NCBI GenBank assembly: GCA_023052935.1
Contig: CM041292.1
Coordinates: 29,275,454-29,339,453, forward strand
Direction: 5' to 3'
Source: Piezodorus guildinii
Lineage: Eukaryota > Arthropoda > Insecta > Hemiptera > Pentatomidae
Length of the DNA stretch: 64,000 nucleotides
This document shows positions 1 through 10,410 of the stretch, in pieces. Within the stretch, counting starts at the first letter, position 1. Each line of letters starts with the position of its first letter. The position numbers and the translations under genes are program-made. The notes beneath the pieces were generated by a model, which saw nothing but the letters and a program-made list of their open reading frames with translations, was not told the origin of the DNA and searched no databases.

Positions 1-304
1 TACACGAGAAAAAATAACTACAGAAGATAAGTTAGGTCAAAGGAAATATTCATTGTATCGGCCTGAATACAAATCTGTTGGAGATATTTCAACCAAGTTA
101 TGGAAAGCTTAAAACTTTTTACTTAGCAACATAGTTTGGCAGGGTAAGGGGAGATGGAAATTGAAAAAAAAAAAAAAAAAAAAAAAATGGAAGTTGAGCA
201 GGAAACTTTTAAGGAACTCAGGAGCATTCCGTACTGTCAACAGCAGATATATACAATGTTCTTTTTATTTTTATCTTAATTGTAATGCGTACTTTTCTAT
301 ACTT
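1..304. other. AT-rich flank, nothing recognised
   Basis: No coding or repeat signature is seen. There is an A-tract at about 164-187, inside a short lysine-run reading frame that is composition only. Confidence 0.5.
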
Positions 305-320
305 GGTAGGATCCTGTCAA

Positions 321-376
321 GACCCCCCGCAGGGTCTAGACTTGTGTGTTAGTCTGGAGGGGATTAACAACCCCCC
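321..376 (+). other. Hairpin cluster at the 5' end of RTE-A
   Basis: Three short stems follow directly after the first two bases of the element: GACCC (321-325) with GGGTC (332-336), AGACT (338-342) with AGTCT (351-355), and GGGG (359-362) with the C-run 371-376. They could be a structured leader used for translation or RNP assembly. I could not thread them into an HDV-like ribozyme. Confidence 0.4.
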
Positions 377-637
377 GGGTCCCGAGTTCAGTACTTAACA
401 CACAACCTCACCACAACAGTACTCTACACACATATACTAACATTAGGCCACTAACAGTACATACCCCAGGGCTACCTTCCCTGGGAAGACTCAATAGTCA
501 TTGAGTATAAAATGACTCCAATTGTCCCGAGGTAACGGGGCCTCCAGTACTGGGCTAATCACTCGTCTGGAGTACCAACGATTCAAAGTAAAACACCAAG
601 CCTCGGAAATGGATGGATTCCACGGAATAGACCTGGC

Positions 638-3559
638 ATGAATAAGGATATACGACTGGCCACATGGAATATTGGGACACTGAGAGGGAAAGAAGTGGAA
701 TTGATTGAGGAGATGGAAAAATACAATATAGATCTCCTAGGAATAAGTGAAGTAAAGAAGAAGGGAAGTGGTTTGAAAGACCTGAACAAACAATACAAAC
801 TGATATACTCAGGGGTAAGTATGGATAGAAGAGCAAATGAGGGAGTCGGAATTGTATTGAGCGACCAAATATTTAAAAAACTTGAACAGTGGAAAGCAGT
901 AAATTCAAGAATTATCACTGTTGATCTGCAGCTTAAAATAGGAAAAGTCACCATTATCCAAGTATATGCTCCAACTGAAAATGCATCAGTATCTGACAAG
1001 GAACAATTCTATAGCGACCTTCAAAGGGAAATAGATGAATCCAGGTGTAAGAACTATAAAATAATTATATGTGGAGACATGAATGGAAGAGCAGGAGGAA
1101 TGAATAACAAGAACCTCGGAGTCATGGGCCCTTATGGAGGAGAAAATACAAGGAATGACAATGGGCAGAGAATATTGAACTTGTGCACAGATAATAATTT
1201 ACTTCTGGGCAACTCCTGGTTTAACCACAAACATATCCATAAAATTACATTTGTGGGTGAAGGACGAAATGTTACTAGTATCATTGATTATTTTATATAT
1301 GATGAAGAGTTAAGGAGGTATGTAACTGATGTCAAGGTGATAACAGGAGCAGAGCTGAACACACATCATAGGCTACTGGTCATGGATACAAAAATGTCTC
1401 TAAATAAAGGTAGGAACTCTCAGGCTAAAAAGTACGAAAGAATTAATGTTGGAACTTTGCGAGATGAAAGAAAAAGAATGCAATATGAGGAAGCTCTCAG
1501 CAGGACACTTAGCGAAGTAAATGCAGATAAAAGCCTAGATGAGATGTGGGAGATGATTAAATCGACCATTATTACCTCAGCAACAGAAGTTTGTGGAGTT
1601 AGTAAAATAGGACCACAAACTAAGAGAACAAATTGGTGGAGTGAGGAGGTCAAACAGATTGTAGCACAGAAGAAAGAAGCCTGGAGAAACTACTTGCGCT
1701 CAAAAGATCCACAACCATGGCATTTATATGTTGAAAAAAGAAACCGTGTAAAATTGGTGATCAAACAAGCAAAAAAGAAGGCGTGGGAAGAGTTCGGAAG
1801 GTCTGTGCAAAACAACTACAAGGACAATACCAGAAAGTTCTGGAACACTGTTAAAGCGCTGAGGGGTAGAAAGGGAAAGCCAGTCAGAAGCATTAAAAAT
1901 AAGAATGGATTGATAGTAACTAGAGACGAGGAGATACTGGAGGAATGGAGAAAACACTATCAGGAAAAATTTGCTGAAAGATCTGCTCCTAATGGTGACC
2001 AAGGAAGGGTAAGACAAAGAGATGTGGAGGATATGGATGACTGTATCAGTGAAGAGGAGGTGGAACTGGCAATACAGAGACTAAAACTGGGTAAAGCCTC
2101 AGGAAGAGACAACATAGTGCCTGAATTTATAAAGTATGGAGGCGAAGAAATAACAAAAACACTCCAAGTGCTGTTTCAAAAGATATGGGATGAGAAGAAG
2201 ATACCTCGGGATTGGGAGTACAATATTATTGTACCTATCCATAAAAAAGGATCTCAAACCCAATGTGAAAACTATCGGCCTATATGTCTCTCACCGGTTG
2301 TGTATAAAATATATACCAGAATTTTAGAACAAAGGTTGAGGAAACTCATAGAGGAAGATCTGGAAGAGGAACAGGCAGCGTTCAGACCCGGTAGACAAAC
2401 ACAAGACCATATATTCTCCCTCAAAATGATAATGGAAAAGACATGGGAAGTAGGGAAGGATATTTATTTGGCCTTTATAGACCTCAAAGCTGCATTCGAT
2501 TCAGTGCCAAGGGATGAAGTATGGGCAGCTTTGCAGTATAAAAATGTCCCCTCAAACCTTATTGCAGCTATGCAGTCCATTTATCAGAGTCCAAAAGGAG
2601 TAATACGCCTAAATGGAAAAGAATCCCAACCTTTCTATTTTCATGTTGGGGTCAAACAGGGGGACAGCCTTAGTCCTTTGCTATTTATAACCTTCATGGA
2701 CGAAATATTAAAAATGTGTAAGAGAAGGACTACACGAACCCTGATTAGGTATAGAAACTTGATGCCTGTATCAGCCCAAGCCATGATTTTCGCTGATGAT
2801 ATAGTTCTAGTAGCAAATTCACAGGAGAACCTACAACAAGCAGTTAATGAGTGGAGAGAAGAACTATATAGAAAGGGTATGGCTATAAATGCTCAGAAAA
2901 GCAAAATCATGAAAGTAGGGCGAGACGAAACAAACGTGAATGTGACCTGCAATGGTGAATTGCTCGAAACTGTAAACACATACGAGTATTTAGGCACAAC
3001 CGTAAGCAATGATGGAAGAATAGAACATGAAGTAAATAGCCGGATTAGAAAGGCCAACCTCGCATACTACCAAATCAGCCACATTATAGGAACAAAAGAA
3101 ATAACTAATGCCACCAAATTAGTCCTTTATAAAACAATTTTCCTTCCTATCCTGCTGTATGGAGCAGAGCACTGGACAGGCCCAAAGCAAGTCATAAATA
3201 GAATGACGGCCTCAGAAATGAGATTCCTGCGAAGGATAGTTGGAAAAACAAGAAGGGACTGCGTTAGAAACGAAGTCATCAGGGAAGAATTGAAAGTGGT
3301 GGCACTGAAGGAGACAATAGAAGAACGCCAATTACGCTTGTTCGGGCACGTGTGCAGACTCCCAGAAGACAGAAGAGTGAAATGGTTCATGGAAGCCAAA
3401 CCAATAGGAAAGAGAATGGTTGGCAGACCCAGAACTACGTATATGCAGTACCTGGAGGGACTCGGAAGAAAGAGAGGCAAATCAGTTACCCAAATGAAAA
3501 ATATGGCCATTCAAAGAGATGAGTGGAAGCGATGGACTGAGGCTGGTGCTCCACGCTGA
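638..3559 (+). CDS. RTE-clade endonuclease-reverse transcriptase (ORF2p), 973 aa
   Basis: This polyprotein would nick chromosomal DNA and reverse-transcribe the element RNA at the nick (target-primed reverse transcription) in the nucleus. The N-terminal half of about 250 residues is an APE-like endonuclease: TWN at 9-11, E38, GDMN at 146-149, and IIDY with D217. The last motif, usually S-D-H, reads T-H-H at residues 242-244, so the canonical Asp is replaced. The RT domain spans about residues 470-800, with FIDLKAAFD around D615, GVKQGDSLSP near 672, and FADD at 718-721. A basic C-terminal region rich in R, K and W follows, with a GRPR motif as in other RTE proteins. The ATG at 638 is the first long-frame start after the leader and lies just before the TWN motif. 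Length and domain order fit the family. No frameshift or internal stop is seen. Confidence 0.92.
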   Translation: MNKDIRLATWNIGTLRGKEVELIEEMEKYNIDLLGISEVKKKGSGLKDLNKQYKLIYSGVSMDRRANEGVGIVLSDQIFKKLEQWKAVNSRIITVDLQLKIGKVTIIQVYAPTENASVSDKEQFYSDLQREIDESRCKNYKIIICGDMNGRAGGMNNKNLGVMGPYGGENTRNDNGQRILNLCTDNNLLLGNSWFNHKHIHKITFVGEGRNVTSIIDYFIYDEELRRYVTDVKVITGAELNTHHRLLVMDTKMSLNKGRNSQAKKYERINVGTLRDERKRMQYEEALSRTLSEVNADKSLDEMWEMIKSTIITSATEVCGVSKIGPQTKRTNWWSEEVKQIVAQKKEAWRNYLRSKDPQPWHLYVEKRNRVKLVIKQAKKKAWEEFGRSVQNNYKDNTRKFWNTVKALRGRKGKPVRSIKNKNGLIVTRDEEILEEWRKHYQEKFAERSAPNGDQGRVRQRDVEDMDDCISEEEVELAIQRLKLGKASGRDNIVPEFIKYGGEEITKTLQVLFQKIWDEKKIPRDWEYNIIVPIHKKGSQTQCENYRPICLSPVVYKIYTRILEQRLRKLIEEDLEEEQAAFRPGRQTQDHIFSLKMIMEKTWEVGKDIYLAFIDLKAAFDSVPRDEVWAALQYKNVPSNLIAAMQSIYQSPKGVIRLNGKESQPFYFHVGVKQGDSLSPLLFITFMDEILKMCKRRTTRTLIRYRNLMPVSAQAMIFADDIVLVANSQENLQQAVNEWREELYRKGMAINAQKSKIMKVGRDETNVNVTCNGELLETVNTYEYLGTTVSNDGRIEHEVNSRIRKANLAYYQISHIIGTKEITNATKLVLYKTIFLPILLYGAEHWTGPKQVINRMTASEMRFLRRIVGKTRRDCVRNEVIREELKVVALKETIEERQLRLFGHVCRLPEDRRVKWFMEAKPIGKRMVGRPRTTYMQYLEGLGRKRGKSVTQMKNMAIQRDEWKRWTEAGAPR

Positions 3560-3816
3560 AAGGCACTAAGGAGCTTGGGAAAGAAGAAGAAGGTAGGATA
3601 CTGTCTTGGGCATTCATTTAATTCTATAATTTTAAGTAATTATACAGGACTCTATTACTAAGAAGAGGCTTCGACATTTAGTAGGGAAGTAATCATTCTA
3701 TTCTACCAGTTCTGCTAGAAAGTGATTTGGCCACAATCATGCTTAACAAAATCATCTATCATGAAAAGGGTTTCGTCTAAGTAAAGTCTGACTGAAGAGT
3801 TGATCTACGGCCTGTA

Positions 3817-5025
3817 TATAGCTTTTTTCAGTCAAATTTATAATTTTTTCAGTCAAATTCAAAATTTGTTTCAAATAAATTCATAATTTTTATAGTCAAA
3901 TTCATAATTTTTTCAATCAAATTCATAATTTTTTCAGTTAATTTCATTTCTTGAACCCATTTTATGGAGTTAATTTAATGAGATTTTGCTGCCAAGAACT
4001 TAACATTTTTATTAAATCTTGTTGTTGATTAATTTAATTTCACTTTATGTTACTGTGATTAATCCGACGGTGCAGCGGGAGTCCCAAGTTTTGCCTATCG
4101 AGGTTTACTTAAGACAGGGATCTTTTACGAGTTCTACTTTTTAAATCTTTTAAGAGTCACTTGTGGTGCCAAATATAGGGCGATCTGCTGGTATTGGACT
4201 TGCGACCTTAAGCATAGAAGGATTTTATGCTAGCCACAACTCCACAGGTGACCATCGATGTATTCAACAAGGTGTTTGAATCTGCCGGGTTCGAACCCAT
4301 GATCATGGACATATTAATCTGTAACCTTGCTGAATGTATCCAGGGTTACCTGTGGAGAAGTGGCTATATAACAGCTCTCTATGCTTTAAGCCGCAAGTTC
4401 AAAATCAGCACATGGCCCTATATTTGCTTTAGGGGAGTAAAAATCCTTGGTTATTTCGTCCTTTATCCTGTTATGCCAGCCACTACTCCACAGGTGAACC
4501 TGGACGCATTCAGTAAAGTGTTAAAGATTAATATGCCCAACGTTACGGGTTCAAACCCGACGATTCAAACGCCTTGTTGAATGCATCGAGGGTCACCTGA
4601 AGAGTAGTGCTTGCATAAAAGCCTTCTATGCTTAAGGTCGTAAGTCCAAAACCAGCAGATCGCCCTATATGTGTGTACCACAGGTGACAAATGTTTTAAA
4701 AAGTGGAACTCGTAAAAGATCCCTATCTTAAGTAAACCTGGATAGGCAAAACTTAGGACTCCCGCTGCACCGTCGGATTAATCACAGTAACATAAAGTGA
4801 CGTTAAACTGATAAACAACAACAAGATTTGAGAAAAATGTTAAGTTCTTGGTAGCAAAACCTCATTAAATTAACTGTATGAAATGGGTTCATGAAATTAT
4901 GAAATTGACTGAAAAAAGTATGAATTTGATTGAAAAAATTATGGATTAGACATAAAATTATGAATTTGATTGAAAAAATTATGAATTTGATTGAAAAATT
5001 ATGAATTTGACTGAAAAAAGCTATA
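3817..5025. repeat. 1.2-kb nested palindrome (foldback) made of SINE-1-like parts
   Basis: Two arms of about 600 bp mirror each other around position 4421. For example, 3817 pairs with 5025, 4064 with 4776, 4181 with 4662 and 4260 with 4582. The outer 110-140 bp of each arm are tandem units of about 20 bp resembling TTCATAATTTTTTCAATCAA. Inside come SINE-1-like tails (about 4030-4150 and 4690-4810). Then come four copies of a roughly 92-bp tRNA-like head in alternating orientation: 4172-4264 minus, 4332-4424 plus, about 4428-4510 minus, 4578-4670 plus. B-box-like GGGTTCGAACCC and GGGTTCAAACCC lie at 4286 and 4548. The layout recalls foldback transposons, whose arms also carry tandem repeats, but no transposase or clear TSD was seen. 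Confidence 0.8.
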
Positions 5026-5865
5026 TTCATTTAAAAAAATCCCTGTGCCTTACAGTACATGAAAGGTCTTTGATTCAGTATTAAAGTCTTGCAGACTAAT
5101 TCGCTTTGTTCCAGGTTCTGTTTCTGATTATTGGGTACCCACATAATAGATACTGGGTGTGCCCTTACCCCAGGATCACTATTGCTGCTACACGGCAGAA
5201 ACAATGGAACAAATAATTCTGTCACAGCTGAGATTCGAGACCGGAGAACAGGAGACAATCACTCTGTCGACAAGCATTTATTTGCTTAGATTTATTATCA
5301 TAATTATGTAAGACATGAAGAACAAAAATTATAGTTGGCTAAAGGAATGGGTAAAACTAGCGGAAGATTTAGAGTGTACTTTTGAAAGGGAATTCGTATC
5401 GTCGGTGAGATGGATAAGTCAGCTGGTTAATTTAATAGCTGCAGCCAAGAAAAACTAAAAACAAACTAATAATCTCCGTCATGGGTGCCGAGCACCATCT
5501 AATCAATAAGAAGCTAGATTATGGTGCAGACTACATTAATAATAAAAACAATATAGAAATAATAAGAATAGTTTTTAAAACAAGAGAGCCGAAATTAATA
5601 TCCTTAAATTGTAAACCATGGATGAGGGAAATAGTTTGCATATGCTCAATTTGTAAAAGTAAGGGTGATGAAGATAAAACTCATCAATTAGGCAAGTTTA
5701 CGACATTTAATTATTTTAGGCAAATGTATTTTGGAGAGAGTATTTTAACCGAAAACAAAATAATAGAAATTTATTACATCAATATATTCTAAACAAGGAA
5801 GAGCTCATTTAATTATTAAGGTTGATTTAGGGCTGAATAATTCTTCCATTAATACTCATTCTTTT
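5026..5865. other. Unassigned stretch with a 103-codon ORF of unknown nature
   Basis: The only ORF of note is 5481-5792 on the plus strand (103 codons), containing a CICSIC cysteine cluster near residue 54. It has no recognisable domain and the same biased composition as its surroundings. I treat it as probably non-coding. Confidence 0.35.
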
Positions 5866-5872
5866 ATTTCAT

Positions 5873-5901
5873 GACGTTTCGGGATATTCTCCCATCTTCA
5901 G
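5873..5901 (-). other. Hammerhead-ribozyme-like motif of a Penelope-like element remnant
   Basis: On the minus strand the order is CTGAAGA (catalytic core CUGANGA), a U, stem GGGA with loop GAATA and stem TCCC, then GAAAC, then GTC (canonical cleavage triplet). Penelope-like retroelements are known to carry minimal hammerheads with a near-absent stem III, which fits GAAAC followed directly by GTC. Stem I pairs poorly here, so the copy may be decayed. No reverse transcriptase is visible nearby. Confidence 0.45.
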
Positions 5902-6518
5902 AAGTCTCGTTATATATTCATAATCCCAACATTTTCACTAATCTCACATTGAGCCAGATAAAAAATGTAAAACGAAGTCAATATCTAAATACATCAGATC
6001 TGAGCAAGAGTATTGCTCAGATCTTTGTCCGCACAACAGTTTACAATAGTTTGTTAAATACAATAGAAATTTAGAATTCTAGTGAAATTCAATATAATAC
6101 TGGCTTTATCCTTTAATTGGCTTAAAAACAATTAATAAATTCTAGGAACAGGTGAGAATATTCGCCAATGTAATTCGATATAAAACAGAGAGCAAGTAAA
6201 TTAAATTCTGTGAATTACTGACCGGATAAGTGACTTCTTAGAAGCAACATTGCTGTTAACATTATAATCAATATCCTTTACAACATCTCATGGTACATCT
6301 CATATGCAACAAATCATGGAATAATGTCTAATGAAAGCCGTTTCTACTTAAAGAGTTTATAACATGAATTGGATAGATTCTTGATTACATCGATCGCACA
6401 AGATTCATTTAATTCATTAAAGTTCTATTACTCCATAATATTTTTAAATAAATAAATTTAAAAAAATCTCTAATATTTCCCGAAACGAACAGGTTTGACT
6501 CCAAAACATAAAGCGCAC
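5902..6518. other. Unassigned AT-rich sequence
   Basis: No ORF, repeat family or RNA gene was recognised here. Confidence 0.5.
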
Positions 6519-6665
6519 TAGGATCAGTACCTATGGAGATTCATACTAATTATAGACTAAAGGTAGTGCAAAGAGGTGATTAGAGCTAGATCACACTCAG
6601 CCGCCAAGTTTTCCCTCAATATAGGCCTGGAAATGCCCCAAAAAGGTGTCCCAGACCCCCGTCGC
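6519..6665 (-). mobile_element. SINE-2 body fragment
   Basis: The body matches better-preserved SINE-2 copies at 33891 and 48045: antisense of the 'cagtacgaat', 'gtgatcaagg' and 'ccagcctctat' blocks, and the stretch CTCAGCCGCCAAGTTTT. The tRNA-like head is missing. Confidence 0.6.
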
Positions 6666-6721
6666 TACACAGTTGAAATAACAGAATGTTTAATTCTGCC
6701 ACATCCGGAACCTAGAAAACA

Positions 6722-7243
6722 TTTTATAATAATTATATTAATAGGCTTAATGAACCCGAAGGTTCGATGCCGATGCCAAAAATTCCTCCTACACAAGTTC
6801 GTCCAGTTATCACCGTTCAAGACCATCATGCCCTTAACGCGATCCTCCCATCGACGCTTCGGTCTTCCTTTCGGACGCTTACCAGTCGGTTTAGCGTATA
6901 CCAATTTTCTCGGAATCGGTTCTTCACCTAGCCCGATAACTTTACTCGCTATTTGAGTATCCGCGATGCTATCAACTCAATAGTTTTATAAATTCTAACC
7001 TTTAAGTTTTTTAGACAGAAGCCACGAGCCAAGTAATTTAGCAACTGAATAATAACTCGCATTTCCCGCCTTTAACCGGGACTTCAAATCATCCAGGATT
7101 TCATTTTTGCTTGTTATCATTGAACCTAAATACTTAAATTTCACTACATGTTCAAAAGTATGCCCTGATATATCGATATCACCACGACTCTCGCCGTTTC
7201 TACTACTAATGATATATTTCGTTTTATCGGTATTAAGAGAACT
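6722..7243 (-). mobile_element. RTE-B 3' fragment with internal deletion
   Basis: The minus strand encodes the RTE-B C-terminus: residues like IPRKLVYAKPTGKRPKGRPK, then the WEDRV and LCRRN blocks, ending in the 'cttcgggttcattaagcc' 3' end also seen at 23083-23105. Upstream of it, RIYKTI is joined directly to ELIASR. In the longer copy at 20109 these are separated by about 170 bp, so the piece between was deleted, probably across an AACTATT/ATAATT-like microhomology. It abuts SINE-3 at 7247. Confidence 0.8.
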
Positions 7244-7246
7244 TAT

Positions 7247-7542
7247 TTTTTTTTCCGTTGCGCGACAGGCCGTGTAGGCCCTGGGCCTCGCGGTGTAATC
7301 TCCTGAGAGGTTACACTAACGTTTCGTGATGTATTTTCTAGTATAGGGTCATCATTCCCTGCGCCTAATTTTGTGAGTGGCCACCATTTGGCTGACGGGT
7401 CTCACATACCCGGGGGAGAGCCTGTGAGTGAATCCCCATTTAATTACATTCTTATAAAAGCCCCGATGGGACTGGGATTCGAACTCACAACTTTAGCATG
7501 AGAGCCTAGCGCGCTAGCCACTCAGCCACAGGCTCTCCTGAG
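7247..7542 (-). mobile_element. SINE-3 (tRNA-derived)
   Basis: On the minus strand it begins with a tRNA-like head: A box within GTGGCTGAGTGGCTAGC and B box GAGTTCGAATCCC. The body has GGTATGTGAGACCC and CACGAAACG blocks and ends in GGCCTGTCGCGCAACGG. The second copy is at 23729. Confidence 0.8.
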
Positions 7543-7990
7543 AACATTTTAATATGTTTAAATATTTTCAAATAGTCATTAAACTTTTTGTTAAAATATT
7601 TTCCTAATTTGTAGACAAGTAGCTCTAAAGGATTCACAAGAAAAAATCGACAGCATTGTGAAACTGTTGACCCCGAAAAGTAATACAATAGCTCTAAATC
7701 AAATAAATTACGTTAAATATTTGTGAACCTTTGGCTATTAATGAAAATCACACTTCCTACACGGACAAATTTAACATTGTAGGTAATATAATTGCTTGCG
7801 TTAATTGCTACTGTTTCCAATCACAACCTTAAGATTAGTTATTTTCTAGCATTTCAAAAATATCTAGTTAAAAGAAAATAAGATCTACAATGTATCGTAG
7901 AAGATAATGAACAATTTTTAATTTCGTTATGAGTATTCAAATAAATACCTTTAAGTATATGTTTTAAATTTTAAGTTATTTTTATTCATT
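7543..7990. other. Unassigned AT-rich sequence
   Basis: No gene or repeat family was recognised here. Confidence 0.5.
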
Positions 7991-8537
7991 TTTTTTTAAA
8001 AACATATTTATTGATATTTACAACTGTATTAAATAAAAATACATCTAGTAAATGTGATGGTAATATACAAAACTTTCATGAAAAACATGTAGAGACAATA
8101 CCCAGTGGCAGCACTCTAAAAATATTTTAAACTAGAAGGTCCTGGGGCCATTTCCTTTCCAGGCGCCTCGGAGGATTATCCGGAATCGAAGAGAAAGAAA
8201 GGATTGAAACTAGTGGGTTAGAGTGAGATTGGAGTTTGTCGTGAAGGGATTGATTCCTGGTCCGGGCCAAATCAGTAACATAGGGAACATTAAGGTCTTT
8301 ATGGATAAGTTTATTCGTGACAGAGTAAGGAGCGTTGAGGATTTTGCAAAGGATTTTGAATTGTAAGGATTAGATGCGGGAAGAATTTGATGGTTTAGTA
8401 GAGCCCCAAAGCTCTACTCCGTAAGTCCAGATTGGACTTATAATAGTCATGTAGATGAGCCTTTTGTAGTTCAGAGGAAGGTTTGATCGTTTGTCTAGTA
8501 AGTGTTGAAGTAGCCTAAAGCGGCGAGCATTTTATTT
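7991..8537 (-). mobile_element. Jockey-B LINE, 5'-truncated 3' end
   Basis: It is collinear with the fragments at 41668 and 59111. Shared blocks are an A-rich 3' UTR ending, the antisense of the RT C-terminal 'PRRLRRR..' region (GCGCCTCGGAGGATTAT), and 'ggtttagtagag'. Upstream sequence decodes on the minus strand as degraded thumb-domain residues (LLDKRSN-like). No open frame survives. Confidence 0.75.
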
Positions 8538-8708
8538 ATTTATCGACATTTTATTCTACTGTGGCTATCGGACGATATTTAAGCGGGAGCCCTCAGTTTT
8601 GCCTATCCTGGTTTAATTAGGATGGGTTTCTTATACTAGTACCTGACATTGCACAGCCTCTGGACCACCCTATTACGTTGCTTCTGAAGGAAGGCATAAG
8701 AAAGGATT
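8528..8708 (-). mobile_element. SINE-1 tail fragment
   Basis: It carries the SINE-1 tail antisense: CTACTGTGGCTATCGGACGA, GCCTATCC and its partner, ACATTGCACAGCCTCTGG and AAGGAAGGCATAAG. The head is missing. It abuts or is inserted at the 5' end of the jockey-B fragment. Confidence 0.75.
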
Positions 8709-10125
8709 TTTACGAAGGAAAACATTCTATGTTCATCAGCCAAGATCAACATTAAATTTTAGTTATTCATTGTTTTGCGGATTGATGTGAACTAGAGATT
8801 GGGTCTTTTTTTTCGTTACAAGGCCATTTCTCTGGAATATAGAGTTCCAGTAGATGTATTTTGCACGCAATGTACGTAAACACCGTATTACGCATTCAGC
8901 CCTCTAAAAATCTAAATATATACCTTTTATTTAGGATTTAGGTGGTCATTAAAATGGTTGTATAAAGTGGTCAGCGGAAATCTATTGTTAAGAACCTCTG
9001 CTTTAGACCATGCAATAAACTTATAAGGCGCAGTAACATTTTTTGTTCGATTAACTGACATGAGCTTGGCTGTAAATTGTTTAAATTAATGAATTTAGGA
9101 TTTGCAAGGCTAAAGGAGTCCCCAATAAAGTTATAGCTCTGGTTGAAACAGCAATATTTCATTAAGTTGCCGTTAAACGTCGTTAAAAGTAGCAACAATA
9201 AGCCCTGCTTCGGTGAGAGGGGTGTTTACAGGAATCGCTTTATAAAGGCCCGCCCTTAAGGAAGGCTTAAAGGGACATTAAAGCATTATTAAATGTTTTA
9301 TGCCATTAGCCTTAGGAAGGGGGGCCTATTACAATTAGGCGAGCCTTATTAGGCCCTAAGCTACCTCCGCCTGCAATTATAATATATTGCCTTTTCGGCC
9401 GCTTTCATCTCGATCGCCCTACCTCAGAGTCGCCTTAAAGACTACTTTATGTAAAGTAATCATAATTGCTCTCTAGGTAGAGCTAAGAGGGTTTTCCGGG
9501 TATCTTTGTATGAATTTTTTAAACCCTTCTCTTTTTTTTGATGTTCAAATTTATTTTCTGTATTATTCATAAACGTCTCGACCCCGTCCCGGAAGATGCA
9601 GTAGAATTAAATTCGTTTCCCGCCTATCCTTAGTTCCTGTATAATGTTGTGGAGTGCATAATTCTTTATTATTTTAATTTTAGTTTCTTTGTTTCGATCT
9701 GATGATTATTTATGATATTTTTAAATAAATAACCATTATAAAGATGCATTAAAATTACAAAATTGAGTGTACAAAGTTTGGGGGAGAAATGACACGGCTC
9801 CGACCTAACTAACGACTAATTGATAATCGGTTGCGGTGAACTCAATACTTTCACTTACCTCTGCTGTTAACTTCAATCCATATTACAACCCTTATGCTTC
9901 AGAATCGAATAATAAAAAAAAAAAAATTAAGTCGAAGAATATTTTGCAAATAGTTATTTATAAATTCGTTCAAATTGTATAGTTGCCTTGTTTTTATCGA
10001 ATCTAAAAAAAAAAAAGGAAATAATTATCTTTTTTCGAATTCGCAAATTCTTTTAGGTTAAAAGAAGAACATTTATAACATTGTAATTAATGTCCTGTTA
10101 ATCTATTACAATAATATACAAATTA
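8709..10125. other. Unassigned, with a GC-richer block at 9190-9500
   Basis: No ORF or repeat family was recognised. About 9190-9500 is visibly richer in G and C than its surroundings, with several CCTTA/TAAGG runs in both orientations. It could be a decayed element or a conserved non-coding block. Confidence 0.4.
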
Positions 10126-10129
10126 AATA

Positions 10130-10410
10130 GATATTGCGAGTTTAAACAAAATCGTTCAAGCTATTTTTGTGAAAATCGTAGAAGTGTTGAGAGGTTCTTC
10201 TGGCTCACTGATTTTGAAGGAAAATTTGTAACATCAAAGGCATATACGCTACTAAAATTCAATTTTATAAAAACTATTTTTTTGATCAAGTCCTACCACT
10301 CACACATACACACTGACCATTTTGCGGGACCTTCTTATTTAGACTCAGATATCCTAAAACGTTCTATGGGTGAAAACTCAAATTAAAAAATATTTCACAT
10401 AAAGATGAGT
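10130..10410 (-). repeat. Diverged T-repeat fragment
   Basis: It resembles the antisense of T-repeat copies: AAAATCG blocks, TTCTTCTGGCTCACTGATTTT, 'tatacgctac', and CATTTTGCGGGACCTTCTTA. There are no termini. Confidence 0.55.

Larger units (their letters stand above)
319..3591 (+). mobile_element. RTE-A: full-length RTE-clade LINE, intact
   Basis: The element is bounded by a 14-bp target-site duplication, GGTAGGATCCTGTC at 305-318 and GGTAGGATACTGTC at 3592-3605 (13 of 14 bases identical). Between the copies lie a leader of about 320 nt, one endonuclease plus reverse-transcriptase ORF, a 3' UTR of only about 30 nt, and a GAA-rich terminus (AAGAAGAAGAA at 3581-3591). A single ORF, a very short 3' UTR and a microsatellite-like tail instead of poly-A are typical of the RTE clade. 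The ORF is uninterrupted, so the copy is either young or under selection. The one TSD mismatch argues against a very recent insertion. Confidence 0.9.

Noticed and set aside
161..352. 63-codon frame starting with a lysine run
   Set aside because: It is an A-tract running into the target site and leader of RTE-A; no conserved residues.
5481..5792. 103-codon ORF with a cysteine cluster as a small host gene
   Set aside because: No recognisable domain, no splice or repeat context that supports it, and composition equal to the surroundings.
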